Positions 26,460 to 37,305 of a stretch of DNA of 51,334 nt are shown here, piece after piece. Where the stretch lies: the NCBI RefSeq assembly GCF_003838195.1, contig NZ_RCBY01000029.1, forward strand, positions 1 through 51,334, written 5' to 3'. The stretch comes from Okeania hirsuta. Lineage in GTDB: Bacteria; Cyanobacteriota; Cyanobacteriia; Cyanobacteriales; Microcoleaceae. The translations under genes and the position numbers were made by a program. Below the pieces are notes generated by a model. The model was given only the letters and a program-made list of their open reading frames with translations, had not been told where the DNA came from and did no database searches. The first letter of the stretch is position 1; every line of letters starts with the position of its first letter.

Positions 26460-27725
26460 TTAAAAAATAGAAATCACCATCTTAGCTAAACGCTCCATTC
26501 CCTCTTGAATATCCTCATCAGAAGCAGTTAAACTAATCCGAATACACTCCTGTTTATGAGGCCATTCTTCCCGTAAACCAGGGAAAAAAGAACTCCCAGG
26601 TACCACAATAACCCCCACCTCCTTCAACTTTTGATAAAGCTCCCAGTCAGTCATCGGTAAATCTTTCAACCATAACCAAGCAAAAATTGCTCCCTCAAAA
26701 CGATGGAGAAACCAGGGCAAATTTTTTGGTAAAGCTTTTGATAAAGTTGATTCTAAAATTGAAAACTTATTTTTGTAAAAAGGCCGAATTACTTCAGTAG
26801 AAATTTCTGCCAAGGCCCCAGAATTAATTGCATAAGTAGCGATCGCTTGTCCATAACGAGGAGAATGAATACACATATTAGTCTGGAAAGCCTGCAAAAC
26901 CTCAATTATTCGTTCGTCCCCAATGGCAATACCAATTCTTTCTCCAGGAAGTCCAGCCTTCGATAAACTCATACAATGACAGATATTGTCCCCAAATATT
27001 GGCTCCATCTCCACAAAATTTAATCCTGGATATGGAGGAGCATAAGCAGCATCCACAAATACTGGCACATCATAAACAGCGGCCCGATCTGCAATTTTCT
27101 TCACCTCATCAGCACTAATCACATTACCAGTCGGATTACAGGGGCGTGAGAAAATGACACAGCCAGTATTTTCATCAATGACCAACTGACTAAAATCTGG
27201 ACAATATTTGAAGCGATGAGATTCAGCATCTATTTCCAGAGTCGGTTTATAAGCGACCACCGCATCTGGCACTAAACTCACTCCCCCATAACCTGTATAA
27301 TCTGGACTCAGAGGTAGAACAATTTTTTTCAGAGTTTGGCTGCTAGTATATCCACCAAAAGCATTAGCAGCATAGAAATATATAGACTGAGAACCAGGAG
27401 TAATTAAAATATTGCGATCGCTTAAATTAAGTCCATAGCGACGGTTAAAATCATTAATAACTGCATCAATCAACGGTTGATAACCCTGAGATGAACCGTA
27501 ACGCCCCACAACTTCCCCATATTCTGGACTTGCCAATAATTTTGTGGTACAATCCCGCCACAACTTTTCTACTTCTGGCAAAACCAGGGGATTTCCTGAA
27601 CTAAAGTTGAGAAACTCCTGACCCTGGCCTGCTCGTAGGGTAGCAATAATATCTGCCATAATTGCCCGCACACCTGTGAGGCGGGACATAGTTGCACCAA
27701 ATTCACTCAGGGCAGGATTAACCAT
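26460..27725 (-). CDS. avtA: Valine-pyruvate aminotransferase-like PLP enzyme
   Basis: 421 aa fold-type I aminotransferase resembling AvtA (alanine/valine transaminase): the N-terminal FSSGNPLVLPEVE, RYGSSQGYQPL, ILITPGSQS, FSRPCNPTGN and VDAAYAPPYP motifs, with the PLP Lys in SLSKAGLPGERIGIA. The Arg that binds the substrate carboxylate is likely in CIRISLTASDED. The reaction is reversible amino-group transfer between valine or alanine and the keto acid. It diverges from the Tab2 gene across 93 bp. The exact substrate is inferred. Confidence 0.85.
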   Translation of the reverse strand: MVNPALSEFGATMSRLTGVRAIMADIIATLRAGQGQEFLNFSSGNPLVLPEVEKLWRDCTTKLLASPEYGEVVGRYGSSQGYQPLIDAVINDFNRRYGLNLSDRNILITPGSQSIYFYAANAFGGYTSSQTLKKIVLPLSPDYTGYGGVSLVPDAVVAYKPTLEIDAESHRFKYCPDFSQLVIDENTGCVIFSRPCNPTGNVISADEVKKIADRAAVYDVPVFVDAAYAPPYPGLNFVEMEPIFGDNICHCMSLSKAGLPGERIGIAIGDERIIEVLQAFQTNMCIHSPRYGQAIATYAINSGALAEISTEVIRPFYKNKFSILESTLSKALPKNLPWFLHRFEGAIFAWLWLKDLPMTDWELYQKLKEVGVIVVPGSSFFPGLREEWPHKQECIRISLTASDEDIQEGMERLAKMVISIF

Positions 27726-27818
27726 AGCATCTAATCAAATATAAATAGATTGACAATTTTTTAATTGTAGCCAAGAGTAATTCAACCAGGCAATTTTCCT
27801 TCTTTACTCCAAAAATAA

Positions 27819-28655
27819 ATGAATAATAGAACTATTTGGCAAGCAGATTATTATCGCCGTCCACTCAAGGATCAACAAGGCCAACAGTTATGGGAATTAT
27901 TAATTTGTACTCCCACTCGTAGCTTAGAATTTACTGCTATTTGTCCCCAGTCAGAAGTTAATGCCAATTGGCTAGTGGAGCAACTACAAAAAGTGGGTCA
28001 AGGCCAGGATTTACCAAGTACAATTCAAGTATTTCGACCTCAATCTTTGGGTTTAATTGAAACTGCAGCTCAAATTTTGGGGGTAAAAGTGGAAGCGACT
28101 AGACATACTACTGCTTTAAAACAATGGTTACTAGATAGGGCGCAACAATATCAGAGGATGGAAACATATACTGGGGAATCTTACGATCCCTTAAAATTAG
28201 ATTCTCCTCCACCCGTACCATTAGCTGAAAATCTTTGGGGCGATCGCTGGAGATTTGCTACATTACCTGCGGGTAATATTAAAGATATTATTGAGCGCCC
28301 AATTCCTATTGTGGCAGTACCCGAATTTCTTTTACCCTTAAATTTAGGATTGTCTTCAACACTTCCTATACCAGGGGTTGTTATAGATGGAGGTCGTCAG
28401 TCTATGAGATTAGCTCAATGGTTAGAAGCAGCGCAACCATACTTTTTAAAGTATGTTTCTGGCGATCCTGATGGGTTAATTTTAGAAGCGGGATTAGTAG
28501 ATCGGTGGGTAGTTGCTACTTTTTCAGACCAAGAAGTGTCATTAGCAGCTCAAGTTTATGAAGAGAGAAAACAACATAGTCAGGGGTTGCATTTTCTGTT
28601 AGTACAACCAGATGATTCTGGGATGACTTATAGTGGATTTTGGCTTTTATATTAG
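27819..28655 (+). CDS. Tab2/Atab2-family RNA-binding protein (DUF1092)
   Basis: 278 aa with clear family signatures: TIWQADYYRRPLKDQQGQ at the N-terminus, FRPQSLGLIETAAQILG, PLAENLWGDRWRFATLPAG, GGRQSMRLAQWLE and the C-terminal SGFWLLY. In algae and plants the homologue binds psaB mRNA and is needed for photosystem I biogenesis; in cyanobacteria a related photosystem role is inferred. Soluble and full length for the family. Possibly shares a bidirectional promoter region with the aminotransferase gene. Confidence 0.9.
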   Translation: MNNRTIWQADYYRRPLKDQQGQQLWELLICTPTRSLEFTAICPQSEVNANWLVEQLQKVGQGQDLPSTIQVFRPQSLGLIETAAQILGVKVEATRHTTALKQWLLDRAQQYQRMETYTGESYDPLKLDSPPPVPLAENLWGDRWRFATLPAGNIKDIIERPIPIVAVPEFLLPLNLGLSSTLPIPGVVIDGGRQSMRLAQWLEAAQPYFLKYVSGDPDGLILEAGLVDRWVVATFSDQEVSLAAQVYEERKQHSQGLHFLLVQPDDSGMTYSGFWLLY

Positions 28656-28804
28656 ACCTCTGCGGAAAAGAGGGAGTAGGGAGTAGGGAGTAGGGAGTAG
28701 GGAGTAGGGTGAAATAATTGATTTTATTTTTGATTATTGGAGATGTCTATTCTGTTCGGTTGAATAGTTATAAATAATGAAAGAGGAGTCAGCACTCAGG
28801 AGTC

Positions 28805-28944
28805 ATATCAAATCCGGTTGTTATTATATACTTGGGAGTAGGGGAGTGGGGGAGCAGGGAAGATTAAATATTGAAGTAATTTAAAAAAGTATAAACAGAT
28901 ATTATATAACCAGATTCTATGTGCAACCCCACCGGATTTGATAT
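28805..28944. repeat. Inverted-repeat element, ATATCA-TCCGG family, copy a
   Basis: ATATCAAATCCGG at the left and CCGGATTTGATAT at the right: perfect 13-bp inverted ends 140 bp apart. The interior contains GGGGAGTGGGGGAGCAGGG. Confidence 0.8.
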
Positions 28945-29350
28945 CAGGAGGGAAGAAAAATAGGAAAGAAGAAGAGGAGAAAATTTTTTCATCACTAATT
29001 AGGGCTTGCTGATTAATTATAAAAGTATTGATATATAAAGCTTTGAGTTCTGTGAGGCTCGAATTGCAGTACACCTGTTTCAGTTGATTTGGCTCAAAAA
29101 GCTAGTATTTTAGGCGCATAGTTGAGCAGAAAAATCATTCTTACAATTGTTACTCCTACCTCCTCGCTCATTCCCATTTCTCCTGTCTCCTGTCTCCTGT
29201 CTTCTACCCCTACAAAAAAGCTTTTTTCAGCAAACCCTAATTAGACATGATATTACAGTAAAAAAAATTAATTTAACAAATCCTGTCTACCTACTCTGTA
29301 GGGACGTTGCATGCAACTTTCCTACTACTGCCTACTCCTTAATAAATAGA

Positions 29351-29463
29351 CAGGACTTACGCAAATTAACCTTGAAAACGCCATATGTAGGGGCAAATGG
29401 TATTAGCTAGCGCCAAGCTCCGCTAACGCCCTCACTCGATTTATTGTCCGTGCGTAAGTCCTG
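29351..29463. repeat. Inverted-repeat element, CAGGACTTACGC family
   Basis: CAGGACTTACGCA at the left and TGCGTAAGTCCTG at the right, a perfect 13-bp inverted repeat. The interior has TGTAGGGGCAAATGG, like the copy at 25820-25905. Confidence 0.8.
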
Positions 29464-29751
29464 AATAAATAGAAATAGAAAATTAAGCCTTGATGTAGGG
29501 TTAGTTTTGCTAATGCAGAGCTTCCGCTATATATGTCGCAGAACGTTAACGTTTGCGCCCTTCATGATCTTAGCGCAGTTCCTCCGCAGCAGATAGGATG
29601 CGTTGTGCGCCAGCAAAACGGTTGTCGTCAAAATGTTTGCGGAGCATGACCTAGGAAAAAGGCAAGAATAATCTCACAAAATAAAATATTTAACGCTGTC
29701 ACAGTAACCCACTGAATACTAGATCTTTGAAGCGTTTCTTGAGATTTATTT

Positions 29752-29880
29752 TACCGAATAATTAAGGTTTAAAGCCTCTCCTTTAAAGGAGAAACAAGAA
29801 AAAATTTTCATTATTAGTCAATCCTCTTCTTTTCAAAGAGAGGTAATTATTAATTATTAATTATTAATTATTAATTGTTG
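29752..29880. repeat. TACCGAATAATTAAGG repeat family, short copy
   Basis: TACCGAATAATTAAGG, CTCTCCTTTAAAGGAG hairpin, AAGAAAAAATTTTC, then TCAATCCTCTTCTTTTC and GAGAGGTAATTATTAATTA with further TAATTAT units. Closest to the nested copy at 6485-6605. Confidence 0.75.
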
Positions 29881-30148
29881 AACGATCCCCTCACTCCAAC
29901 AGTAAATATCTCTATTCTCCCTGCTCGTTGCTCACTTAATTTATAAGCATTCAGGTGGATATTGTATAACTACTACAGCCCAAATTTGTGCAAAAACTTA
30001 ATATCCGAAATGCTGAGTATAAATCAGGTAGATTGTATGGATAGATGATGAGGAATTAGAATAAAATCATTATTAATTGACTCTATACTCTGAAGTAACA
30101 TTCAAAAGGCAGAATTCAGAGGTAATTTAAAAAGTTCACTAAATTCCA

Positions 30149-30355
30149 CTATTTGACAATACTAATTCGTCCAGCCATTAATTCTTCATAAACTTGTTTA
30201 ATCTGGTTTTGTTCTGTAGTACTTAAAAGACGAGGTAAAAATAACGCCGTTCTTAAAAATTGGCGATCGCTAGCCGAAATTTTACGAGCGGCAAAAATAT
30301 TACTGACAACTAATTCTAGGGAAGTTGTTCTAGCTTTAGCTTGAGATTTGTTCAT
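30149..30355 (-). CDS. Small conserved-looking cyanobacterial hypothetical protein
   Basis: 68 aa, basic N-terminus (MNKSQAKARTTSLE) then a helical core: LVVSNIFAARKISASDRQFL and TTEQNQIKQVYEELMAGRI. The pattern of a short alpha-helical domain ending in a GRI-type turn looks like a conserved small cyanobacterial protein, but I cannot name the family. No membrane span, no operon partner. It stands between repeat clusters, so persistence of a clean frame argues that it is real. Confidence 0.55.
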   Translation of the reverse strand: MNKSQAKARTTSLELVVSNIFAARKISASDRQFLRTALFLPRLLSTTEQNQIKQVYEELMAGRISIVK

Positions 30356-30559
30356 TTTTCTAAAAAATCAGATAATTGTCCGATAAAAGAGAAATATTCC
30401 TAAAATACTGGCTACCTGCAGAACAGAAAATTGAAAAAATATCTGGGTAGGATAATTAGGTAGGAGTATCAAAAAAGGGCACGAGACAAAATTGATAAAT
30501 TCTTATTTTCCTACAATACGATTAAAGTATAGTTTGTTTTATGAAAATTTGGTTAAGAT

Positions 30560-30732
30560 TACCGAATAATTAATAATTAAATAATTAAATAATTCAGCTT
30601 TGTTAGCCTCCCCTTTCAAGGGGAAAAAAGCGGTCGAGGGATGGCGAGGTCTCCTCGCCATATCCAATCGACCAAGAGAATAAATTTTTTCCTTTTAGTT
30701 AATCCTCTCCCTAAAAGAGAGAGGTAATTATC
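30560..30732. repeat. TACCGAATAATTAAGG repeat family, copy with GGTCGA insert
   Basis: Starts TACCGAATAATTAATAATTA, has CCTCCCCTTTCAAGGGG, then GCGGTCGAGGGATGGCGAGG to ATCCAATCGACCAAGAGAA as in 5816-6021, and ends AGAGAGAGGTAATTATC. Confidence 0.7.
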
Positions 30733-31175
30733 CATCAATGAATCCCTTCCTGCCAGAAGATTACCTATAATGTAATTTAAATACTACAAAATTGTAACTC
30801 AGTCCCCAAGATTATTAAACCTTTACCAAATCGGGTATTTCGGTTATGCGCTCGCTAATTATTCTCTGATCCTTTAAAACTACTAAACTAAAGCACAAAT
30901 GTGCTGAACTATGTTTTGAATCTGTTCCGGTGTCTGAAGTTGGTTAAATTTGAAATCATTCTCTAACTTCTGTTAGGGGAAAGGGAGTAAGCATAAATAT
31001 TGAAGATTTTGAAAAAAGTAATTTTTTTTTATACATTCGGTGATTAAAAATACTTAGATATATAGTATGTCTAATGCTTATGTATTAGTCATAAATACTT
31101 ACTTGACTCTGTGCCCTGTTCTCTATAGTGGCGTATTGCTAGTTATTTATCTTTAGTCTGTAATGGGTTTAATAA

Positions 31176-31245
31176 CTCACCCCACTATCACCTGCGTAAT
31201 GCCGTTGGTGGGGTGAGAGTCCCCGTAAACCGCATTATCGGTTAC
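31176..31245 (+). ncRNA. Possible structured leader RNA or hairpin pair before mtnP
   Basis: CTCACCCCAC (31176-31185) pairs perfectly with GTGGGGTGAG (31208-31217). Then GTAAACCG (31225-31232) pairs with CGGTTAC (31239-31245), followed by TTTCTTC. It lies about 100 bp before the MTA phosphorylase start. It could be a cis-regulatory RNA, a terminator of an upstream transcript, or a stand-alone RNA. I could not match it to a known riboswitch class. Confidence 0.3.
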
Positions 31246-31342
31246 TTTCTTCAATCAGTATTTAAACGGATACAATCCAAAATTATTTTACCAGAAATTC
31301 GGTAGAATACCTGAGAAATTAAACATATTAGCTAATCTCAGG

Positions 31343-32215
31343 ATGACCAAAGTAAAAATAGGAATTATTGGCGGCAGTGGTTTGTACAAAATGGAGGCAC
31401 TCACAGATGTGGAGGAGATACGGGTAGATACCCCCTTCGGGTCTCCCTCTGATGCTTTTATTGTTGGTACTTTGGAAGGAACACGAGTAGCATTTCTCCC
31501 CAGACACGATCGTAATCACGCTTTATTACCATCTGAATTACCATTTCGCGCCAATATCTATGGTATGAAAAGTCTGGGTGTGGAATATTTAATCTCTGCT
31601 TCTGCAGTTGGTTCTCTCAAAGAAGAAGTTAAACCACTAGACTTAGTAGTAGTAGACCAGTTCATTGACCGGACAAAAGGTCGGATATCTACTTTTTTCG
31701 GTGAAGGAATAGCAGGACACATTACTTTTGAAAATCCTACTTGTCCTCAACTAGCAAAAATGCTGGCAGATGCTGCGGAAAGTTTGAATTTATCGGATAT
31801 AAATGTGCATCGTAGTGGCACTTATTTATGTATGGAGGGACCTGCTTTTTCTACCAAAGCAGAATCAAATTTATATCGTAGTTGGGGCGCAACAGTTATT
31901 GGGATGACAAATTTACCAGAAGCGAAGTTGGCAAGGGAAGCGGAAATAGCTTATGCAACTTTAGCGCTATCTACAGATTATGATTGTTGGCATGAAGAAC
32001 ATGAGAGCGTGACTGTGGAGATGGTGATTAATAATTTACACAAGAATGCGGTGAATGCCCAAAAAGTTATTCAGGAAACTGTCCGGAGATTGAGTCAAAA
32101 TCAGTTTGTTTCTGACTCTCATTCTGCCTTGAAAAATGCTATTTTGACTCCTTTGGATAAAGTACCTGCTACAACTAAAGAAAAGTTGGGATTATTATTG
32201 CAGAAATATATTTAA
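31343..32215 (+). CDS. mtnP: S-methyl-5'-thioadenosine phosphorylase
   Basis: 290 aa, family 2 purine nucleoside phosphorylase. [15 protein letters not shown] at the N-terminus, [20 protein letters not shown] (phosphate contact), [23 protein letters not shown] and the diagnostic [16 protein letters not shown] and STDYDCWH. It cleaves methylthioadenosine with phosphate to adenine and methylthioribose-1-phosphate, the first step of methionine salvage. Full length and cytoplasmic. The upstream hairpins may regulate it. No salvage partner is adjacent. Confidence 0.93.
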   Translation: MTKVKIGIIGGSGLYKMEALTDVEEIRVDTPFGSPSDAFIVGTLEGTRVAFLPRHDRNHALLPSELPFRANIYGMKSLGVEYLISASAVGSLKEEVKPLDLVVVDQFIDRTKGRISTFFGEGIAGHITFENPTCPQLAKMLADAAESLNLSDINVHRSGTYLCMEGPAFSTKAESNLYRSWGATVIGMTNLPEAKLAREAEIAYATLALSTDYDCWHEEHESVTVEMVINNLHKNAVNAQKVIQETVRRLSQNQFVSDSHSALKNAILTPLDKVPATTKEKLGLLLQKYI

Positions 32216-32286
32216 TTTTGGGTAGTCCTGTATATATGGATTTTATGTAGAGAAAGGGAACAGGGAACAGAAAATATCCCTAATTT

Positions 32287-32479
32287 ATATCATGTCCGTT
32301 TAATTGCACAAACAATCTAAGCATCTAGAGGGTTATACATGAGGTGTGTAGGCAGTTGAGTGTTAAATTCTTGACAATAGTAGAATGTATAGGTTTAGTA
32401 TCTTCTAATGTAGGGGCGATTCGCGAATTGCCCCTACGACTACTCAATTGATAGTGAGTTGTTTAACCGGATTTGATAT
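32287..32479. repeat. Inverted-repeat element, ATATCA-TCCG family, copy b, with inner palindrome
   Basis: ATATCATGTCCG at the left and CGGATTTGATAT at the right. Inside, 32410-32437 is a near-perfect palindrome with arms GTAGGGGC / GCCCCTAC around GATTCGCGAATT, a common cyanobacterial repeat. The rest of 32216-32712 contains only short repeats. Confidence 0.7.
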
Positions 32480-32712
32480 TAGAGGTTTTCAAGGAATAGT
32501 TTTTCAGACTACTTGACTTTTTCGAGCAAACATCACTACTTGTAGACTACTACCTAATTTTGAAGGGAGGGGTTAGGAGTCAGAATTATTGTGAGAAATT
32601 TACTTCTAATGGTATTATCGGAAGCAGAATCTTTATTTGCTACTGAGTCCTAACTCCTGACTTCTTTTTTGATAAACTATACCTAATTTCTACCAAAAGG
32701 CATTTATTAAAC

Positions 32713-34661
32713 ATGACTAACTGTCCGACGGATACCACAAGTTCATCAGTAAATCATAATTTAGAAGTAGCCAAACAAGAATATCAATATAACTATAACC
32801 ACATTCCTCCTGTGGCAATGGTGAATGAATTACCAGAACGAGAAAAACCTTCTAAAGAATGGTTTTTATTATTGGTAAAGAGTATACGTCTTCTATTTGT
32901 GAATATCGTAATTACAAACCGAGGAAACCAAGGAAATAAGGGGGTAAGAGACGATGTAATTAAATATATCTTAGAAGTAATCTATAAGCAAATAAAATCA
33001 ATAAAAATTGGAGAGGATAATAAAATCATACCATTTTTTTTCCAATTATTGTTGAATCAACAATTATTATTAACTCAACAATTGTTGAGTCAAGGAATAC
33101 CTGACGATTTTCATGAAATAGATGACCTGTTTGTTTCCATCCTCAGGGAAAATGGTCTGTCAGTACTTAAAGATATTTTGGAGGAAGCTGTAAAAGTATT
33201 AAAGGAAGGAAGTCCAGAAGGTCATGCAACCAGTCTTGAAGATTATCAAAAGCTCTTCTCCTATAAAGAGCTATTTCCAGAAACAGGAGGTATACCAAGC
33301 ATCGCTTATACTTTTGAAGAAGATGAAGTGTTTGCTTATATGCGAGTAGCAGGTTATAACCCCCTAATGATTGAGCAGGTATCAAGTCTTGACGAACGTT
33401 TTCCGGTGACGGAGACTCAATATCAGGAAGTTATGGGTAATGATGATTCATTAGCAGCAGCAGGAAAAGAAGGGCGACTCTATCTAGCAGACTATAAAAT
33501 TTTGGCAGGTGCTCTTAATGGTACTTATCCTAATAAATACCAAAAGTATATTTATGCTCCTCTAGCTTTATTCGCAGTGCCAAAAGGTTCAGACCCAAAC
33601 CGTAAATTACGTCCTGTAGCTATTCAATGCGGTCAAACTCCAGGAGCAGATAACCCCATCTTTACCCCCAACTCTTCTAAGTATGCTTGGTTATTTGCTA
33701 AAACAGTTGTAGAGATAGTAGATGCTAACTTTCACGAGGCAGTCAGTCATTTAGGGAGAACTCATTTATTTGTGGGATCATTTATTCCACCTACCCATCG
33801 CCAACTCCCCCAAAATCATTGCTTAAGTCTGCTGTTGCGTCCTCACTTTGAAGGTACTTTAGCAATTAACGATGGTGCTCAGGGAATTTTAATTGCTCCC
33901 AAGGGTGGAGTTGATAGTTTACTGTCATCTACTATTGATAACGCTCGTGTTTTGGCGGTGTTAGGGTTACAGAGTTATGGTTTTAATGGAGCTATGTTAC
34001 CGGAGCAACTGAAGCAGCGGGGCGTTGACGATTCTAATTTACTTCCTGTTTATCCTGATCGCGATGATGCTCTGTTGCTGTGGGATGCTATTCATCAATG
34101 GGTTTCAGATTATCTGAGTCTTTATTATTCCAGAGATGAAGAAGTTCAGGCAGATCGGCGACTACAAGCTTGGGCAGGTGAAGTTATGGCTTTTGATGGT
34201 GCTCGTGTACCTGATTTTGGTGAGGATGGAGGTATTAGGACACTAGAGTATTTGATTAATGCTGTGACGTTAATTATTTTTACTGCTAGTGCTCAACACG
34301 CTGCTGTTAATTTTCCCCAGAAAGATATAATGTCTTATGCTCCGGCGGTTCCATTAGCTGGTTATTTGCCTAGTTCAATTCTCAAAGGTGAAGTAAGCGA
34401 GCAAGATTATTTGGATCTGCTGCCACCTCTAGAGCAGGCACAAGGACAACTGAATCTCACATATTTACTGGGGTCTGTCTATTACACGAAACTGGGTGAG
34501 TATTCAAAAAATCATTTTACTGATTCCAAGGTGAAACCTCTACTGGAGAAGTTTCAGGAAAATCTGAACCAGGTTGAAGCAACTATTGAGCAGCGCAATT
34601 TTAATCGCCCACAGTATAGGTATTTGCTGCCTTCTCAAATTCCCCAGAGTATTAATATCTA

Positions 34662-34662
<1 letters not shown>
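32713..34662 (+). CDS. Lipoxygenase
   Basis: 649 aa, catalytic domain only (no PLAT domain). The classical pattern His-x4-His-x4-His-x17-His-x8-His is complete at H341, H346, H351, H369, H378. Iron ligands are H346, H351, H529 (SAQHAAVN), N533 and the C-terminal Ile649 (protein ends SINI). It is therefore expected to be an active non-haem iron dioxygenase making fatty-acid hydroperoxides from polyunsaturated fatty acids; positional specificity cannot be read. Residues ~60-165 are a low-homology helical stretch rich in LLLNQQLLLTQQ. The stop codon overlaps the left end of the repeat element at 34662. Confidence 0.92.
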
Positions 34663-34810
<148 letters not shown>

Positions 34811-35116
34811 AAAAGACATCTCCTCCAAAAGAGGGAGTAGGGAGTAGGGAGCAGGGAGTAGGGAGAAATAATTGATGAGTAAGAGTGGGATAATTGATTT
34901 TATGTTTTATTATTGGAGATGTCTAAAGATTATAAGTACCTGTGCAAAATTAATTTAACATTGGTCAGTAGGAAGCTCTGAAAAGGGAATAGGGAATAGT
35001 AAAATTTCAACGCTTAAAGATTTAAAGGGAGAAGGTTTTTGATCACGAATTATCCCTGTTCCCTACTCCCTAAATTTCTGATTGTGGTTATTCAAAGAGA
35101 GATGATATCGGAGGAC

Positions 35117-36532
35117 TCACTTTGTATCAATAATTGAAGGTTGAACAATGCTATCATTTGATTTTCCTTCCAAAAAATTAGGACCCATCAGATGAACGCC
35201 ATTATGATTAATATTAGTTACTTTCGTGCCATAACTACGAAGATTTTGATTCTTTGTTTTATGACTTGCTCTTTGCAATTTCTCTTGAGTTTCTTTGTCT
35301 AATTTAGTGTTTTGATCTATGAATGTACCAGTTAAGTCAGCATCACTTATATCAGCACACCACAATTGTGCAGCACAAAGATTTGCATGACTGAGATTAG
35401 TATTATTTAACCCTGCATGAGACAAGTTAGCATTAGTTAGGTTAGCATTACTTAAATCTGCATCACTGAGAATAACTCCACTGAGGTTAGCGTGAGTTAG
35501 GTTTGCACCACTGAGGTTAGCATTACTTAAATCTGCATCTGTGAGATTCGCAGACGAAAGATTAACACCACTGAGGTTAGCTGAGGATAAATCTACTCCA
35601 CTGAGGTTAGCACCAGACAAATCAACTTGACCAAGTTCAGCATGATTCAAATTTGCATAGGCTAGATTAGCAACTGCCAAATCTGCACCTATTAAATTAG
35701 CGTTGCTGAGGTTAACATCTGTAAGATTGGCATTATTTAAACAAGCACCACCCAAGTTAATACCACTGAGGTTAGCATCTATTAGTTTTGCATTTTTGAG
35801 ATAAATACCACTGAAATCTGCATCTGTTAGCACTGCACCTTGAAAATTGACAGGATTCAAATCAAGTCGCTTTTGTACTGAAGTAATAGCTGTTTCAATT
35901 TTACCAAAAAACTCTGGTTGAGGCAGACTCTCAACACGATTATTCAAAATTTGCAGATTTCTACTAATATGACCAAATTTACTTTCTAAGGGTGCTATGG
36001 CAGCAGCTCTATCTTGTAACTCCTCAATGGCTGAAACTGCCCAAGGTAAGCGTTGACTGATTATTTCTTTCTGCTGACGTTCTAATGGTTCTAAACGTTG
36101 AATGAGTTGTTGTAGTTCAGTTGGTATTGACTCTATAGCTTCTTGTAATTTATGCCTTTGTTGCTGAGTTTGCTGCTCTAAGGTTTCCCTTTCAGCTACT
36201 AATTTTTGATTCAGCTGTTCTGTTATTACTTCTAATTTCTTTTCTTGGTCCTCAGTTTGAAGATTCAGTTTTTCTTGCAACTTAAATGTCTGACTATCAA
36301 CTCTATCCACATCTTCTAAGAAGGTTTTCTGAATATCTGTAAGCGCCACTCTTTGTTCTTGTTGTTGCAATTTATCTAGCCGCTTTCTATTAGCTACACT
36401 TGCAGACAAGGCCAAAGTCAAAGGTGCTGCTGTGTATATTGCCTGTCCAGAAGTAACTGAAGCAATGGTTCCTAAAACTGAACCTGCTAGGCAGACATAT
36501 TCACTTATATCTAACCAATGTTGCTTACTCAT
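35117..36532 (-). CDS. Membrane-anchored coiled-coil pentapeptide-repeat protein
   Basis: 471 aa. The N-terminus has one or two hydrophobic segments (YVCLAGSVLGTIASVTSG and AAPLTLALSASVA), then a long charged coiled coil (~60-190, Gln/Glu/Leu rich). About 34 pentapeptide repeats of A(D/N)LSX type follow from ~225 to ~395 (for example ANLSGANLTHANLSGV), and the C-terminal tail is non-repetitive. Pentapeptide repeats form a right-handed quadrilateral beta helix. The role is unknown; a membrane-tethered scaffold is likely. Single gene on the minus strand. Confidence 0.85.
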   Translation of the reverse strand: MSKQHWLDISEYVCLAGSVLGTIASVTSGQAIYTAAPLTLALSASVANRKRLDKLQQQEQRVALTDIQKTFLEDVDRVDSQTFKLQEKLNLQTEDQEKKLEVITEQLNQKLVAERETLEQQTQQQRHKLQEAIESIPTELQQLIQRLEPLERQQKEIISQRLPWAVSAIEELQDRAAAIAPLESKFGHISRNLQILNNRVESLPQPEFFGKIETAITSVQKRLDLNPVNFQGAVLTDADFSGIYLKNAKLIDANLSGINLGGACLNNANLTDVNLSNANLIGADLAVANLAYANLNHAELGQVDLSGANLSGVDLSSANLSGVNLSSANLTDADLSNANLSGANLTHANLSGVILSDADLSNANLTNANLSHAGLNNTNLSHANLCAAQLWCADISDADLTGTFIDQNTKLDKETQEKLQRASHKTKNQNLRSYGTKVTNINHNGVHLMGPNFLEGKSNDSIVQPSIIDTK

Positions 36533-37305
36533 AGTATTTTTTCCTTATTCTCATTTTTATACTACTTTTTTTCTAATTTAGCTAAAGTCTAAAAGACTAC
36601 TTTCATCCTTCAAACCCTCGTCCCCTGAGAACTATGCTTTAATTTTCTATTTTTTGGAAGAGGTGCTTATATTGGTAATTCAATAGCAGAAATCTTGATA
36701 AAATACAATAGTTAGGCTTTACTGAAAAAGTATTTTGGTGAAAGTAGAAGTCAAGATTCAGGTGTTAAGAAGTTAGCAATCGGAATTTATAAGCCAGTAT
36801 ACATGATAATTACAGAGTATTTAGAAGGAAAAGTTATCGGAATTTTTTTCGCCTTTGTCTGTTGAATATCTTCACATTTTGAGCTTTTCGCCTCTATAAG
36901 CTTGCACTTTTTGTTGTGAAAAAAGGCTAAAGCATCTACATATCAAGGTTTTAGACTTAATCAACAAGCTCTGGTTAAAGTGTTCGTGTCACAATTATTG
37001 CAATAAGTAGTATTTATTGTTATACTTTACCTTAAGTATATTGAAGCAATTCATTCTGACTCCTGACTCTTAAGAAATAGGCTAACTATTTGTAGCAAAC
37101 ATTTATCAAATTGGTATTAAACGTATTTGATATTATATCAAATCCGCTGCCATTCGGTCTAAAAAAATGTTCCACCTGATTCGGTCTTCGGGTCGGACGG
37201 CAGCCAAAAGCACATACCGCGGGCTAATATTCCAAATGGGTTCTATAAATAAATTCCTTTGAACACCAAACTGAAAAACTAATTTTTATCATTCTTGAAT
37301 AGTTC
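36533..37305. other. Gene-free stretch
   Basis: Holds a copy of the GAAGC-ATTCATTCTGACTCCTG repeat (37043-37118) and a solo TATCAAATCCG end at 37136. A GC-richer piece lies at 37160-37230. Short in-frame stretches at 36740-36860 and 36920-37005 have protein-like codon use but no recognisable family, and may be gene scraps. Confidence 0.5.

Larger units (their letters stand above)
28656..30148. other. 1.5-kb gene-free repeat cluster
   Basis: GAGTAGG heptads at 28672-28710. An ATATCA-TCCGG element is at 28805-28944. CTCCTGT heptads lie at 29178-29205 and a CAGGACTTACGC element at 29351-29463. A GC-richer unassigned block (29480-29650) is followed by a TACCGAATAATTAAGG copy at 29752-29880. Short open frames here are translations of repeats and not supported as genes. 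Confidence 0.65.
30356..31342. other. Intergenic stretch with a repeat, a possible gene remnant and a structured leader
   Basis: A TACCGAATAATTAAGG-family copy lies at 30560-30732. On the minus strand, 30985-30830 reads FNQLQTPEQIQNIVQHICAL, two stops, and then in a shifted frame LKDQRIISERITEIPDLVKV. It looks like a decayed small gene, but the evidence is weak. Two hairpins lie at 31176-31245 before the MTA phosphorylase gene. Confidence 0.4.

Noticed and set aside
28808-29410. Two small frames in the repeat cluster (28808-29074 minus, 29147-29410 plus)
   Set aside because: Both are translations of inverted repeats and CTCCTGT heptads.
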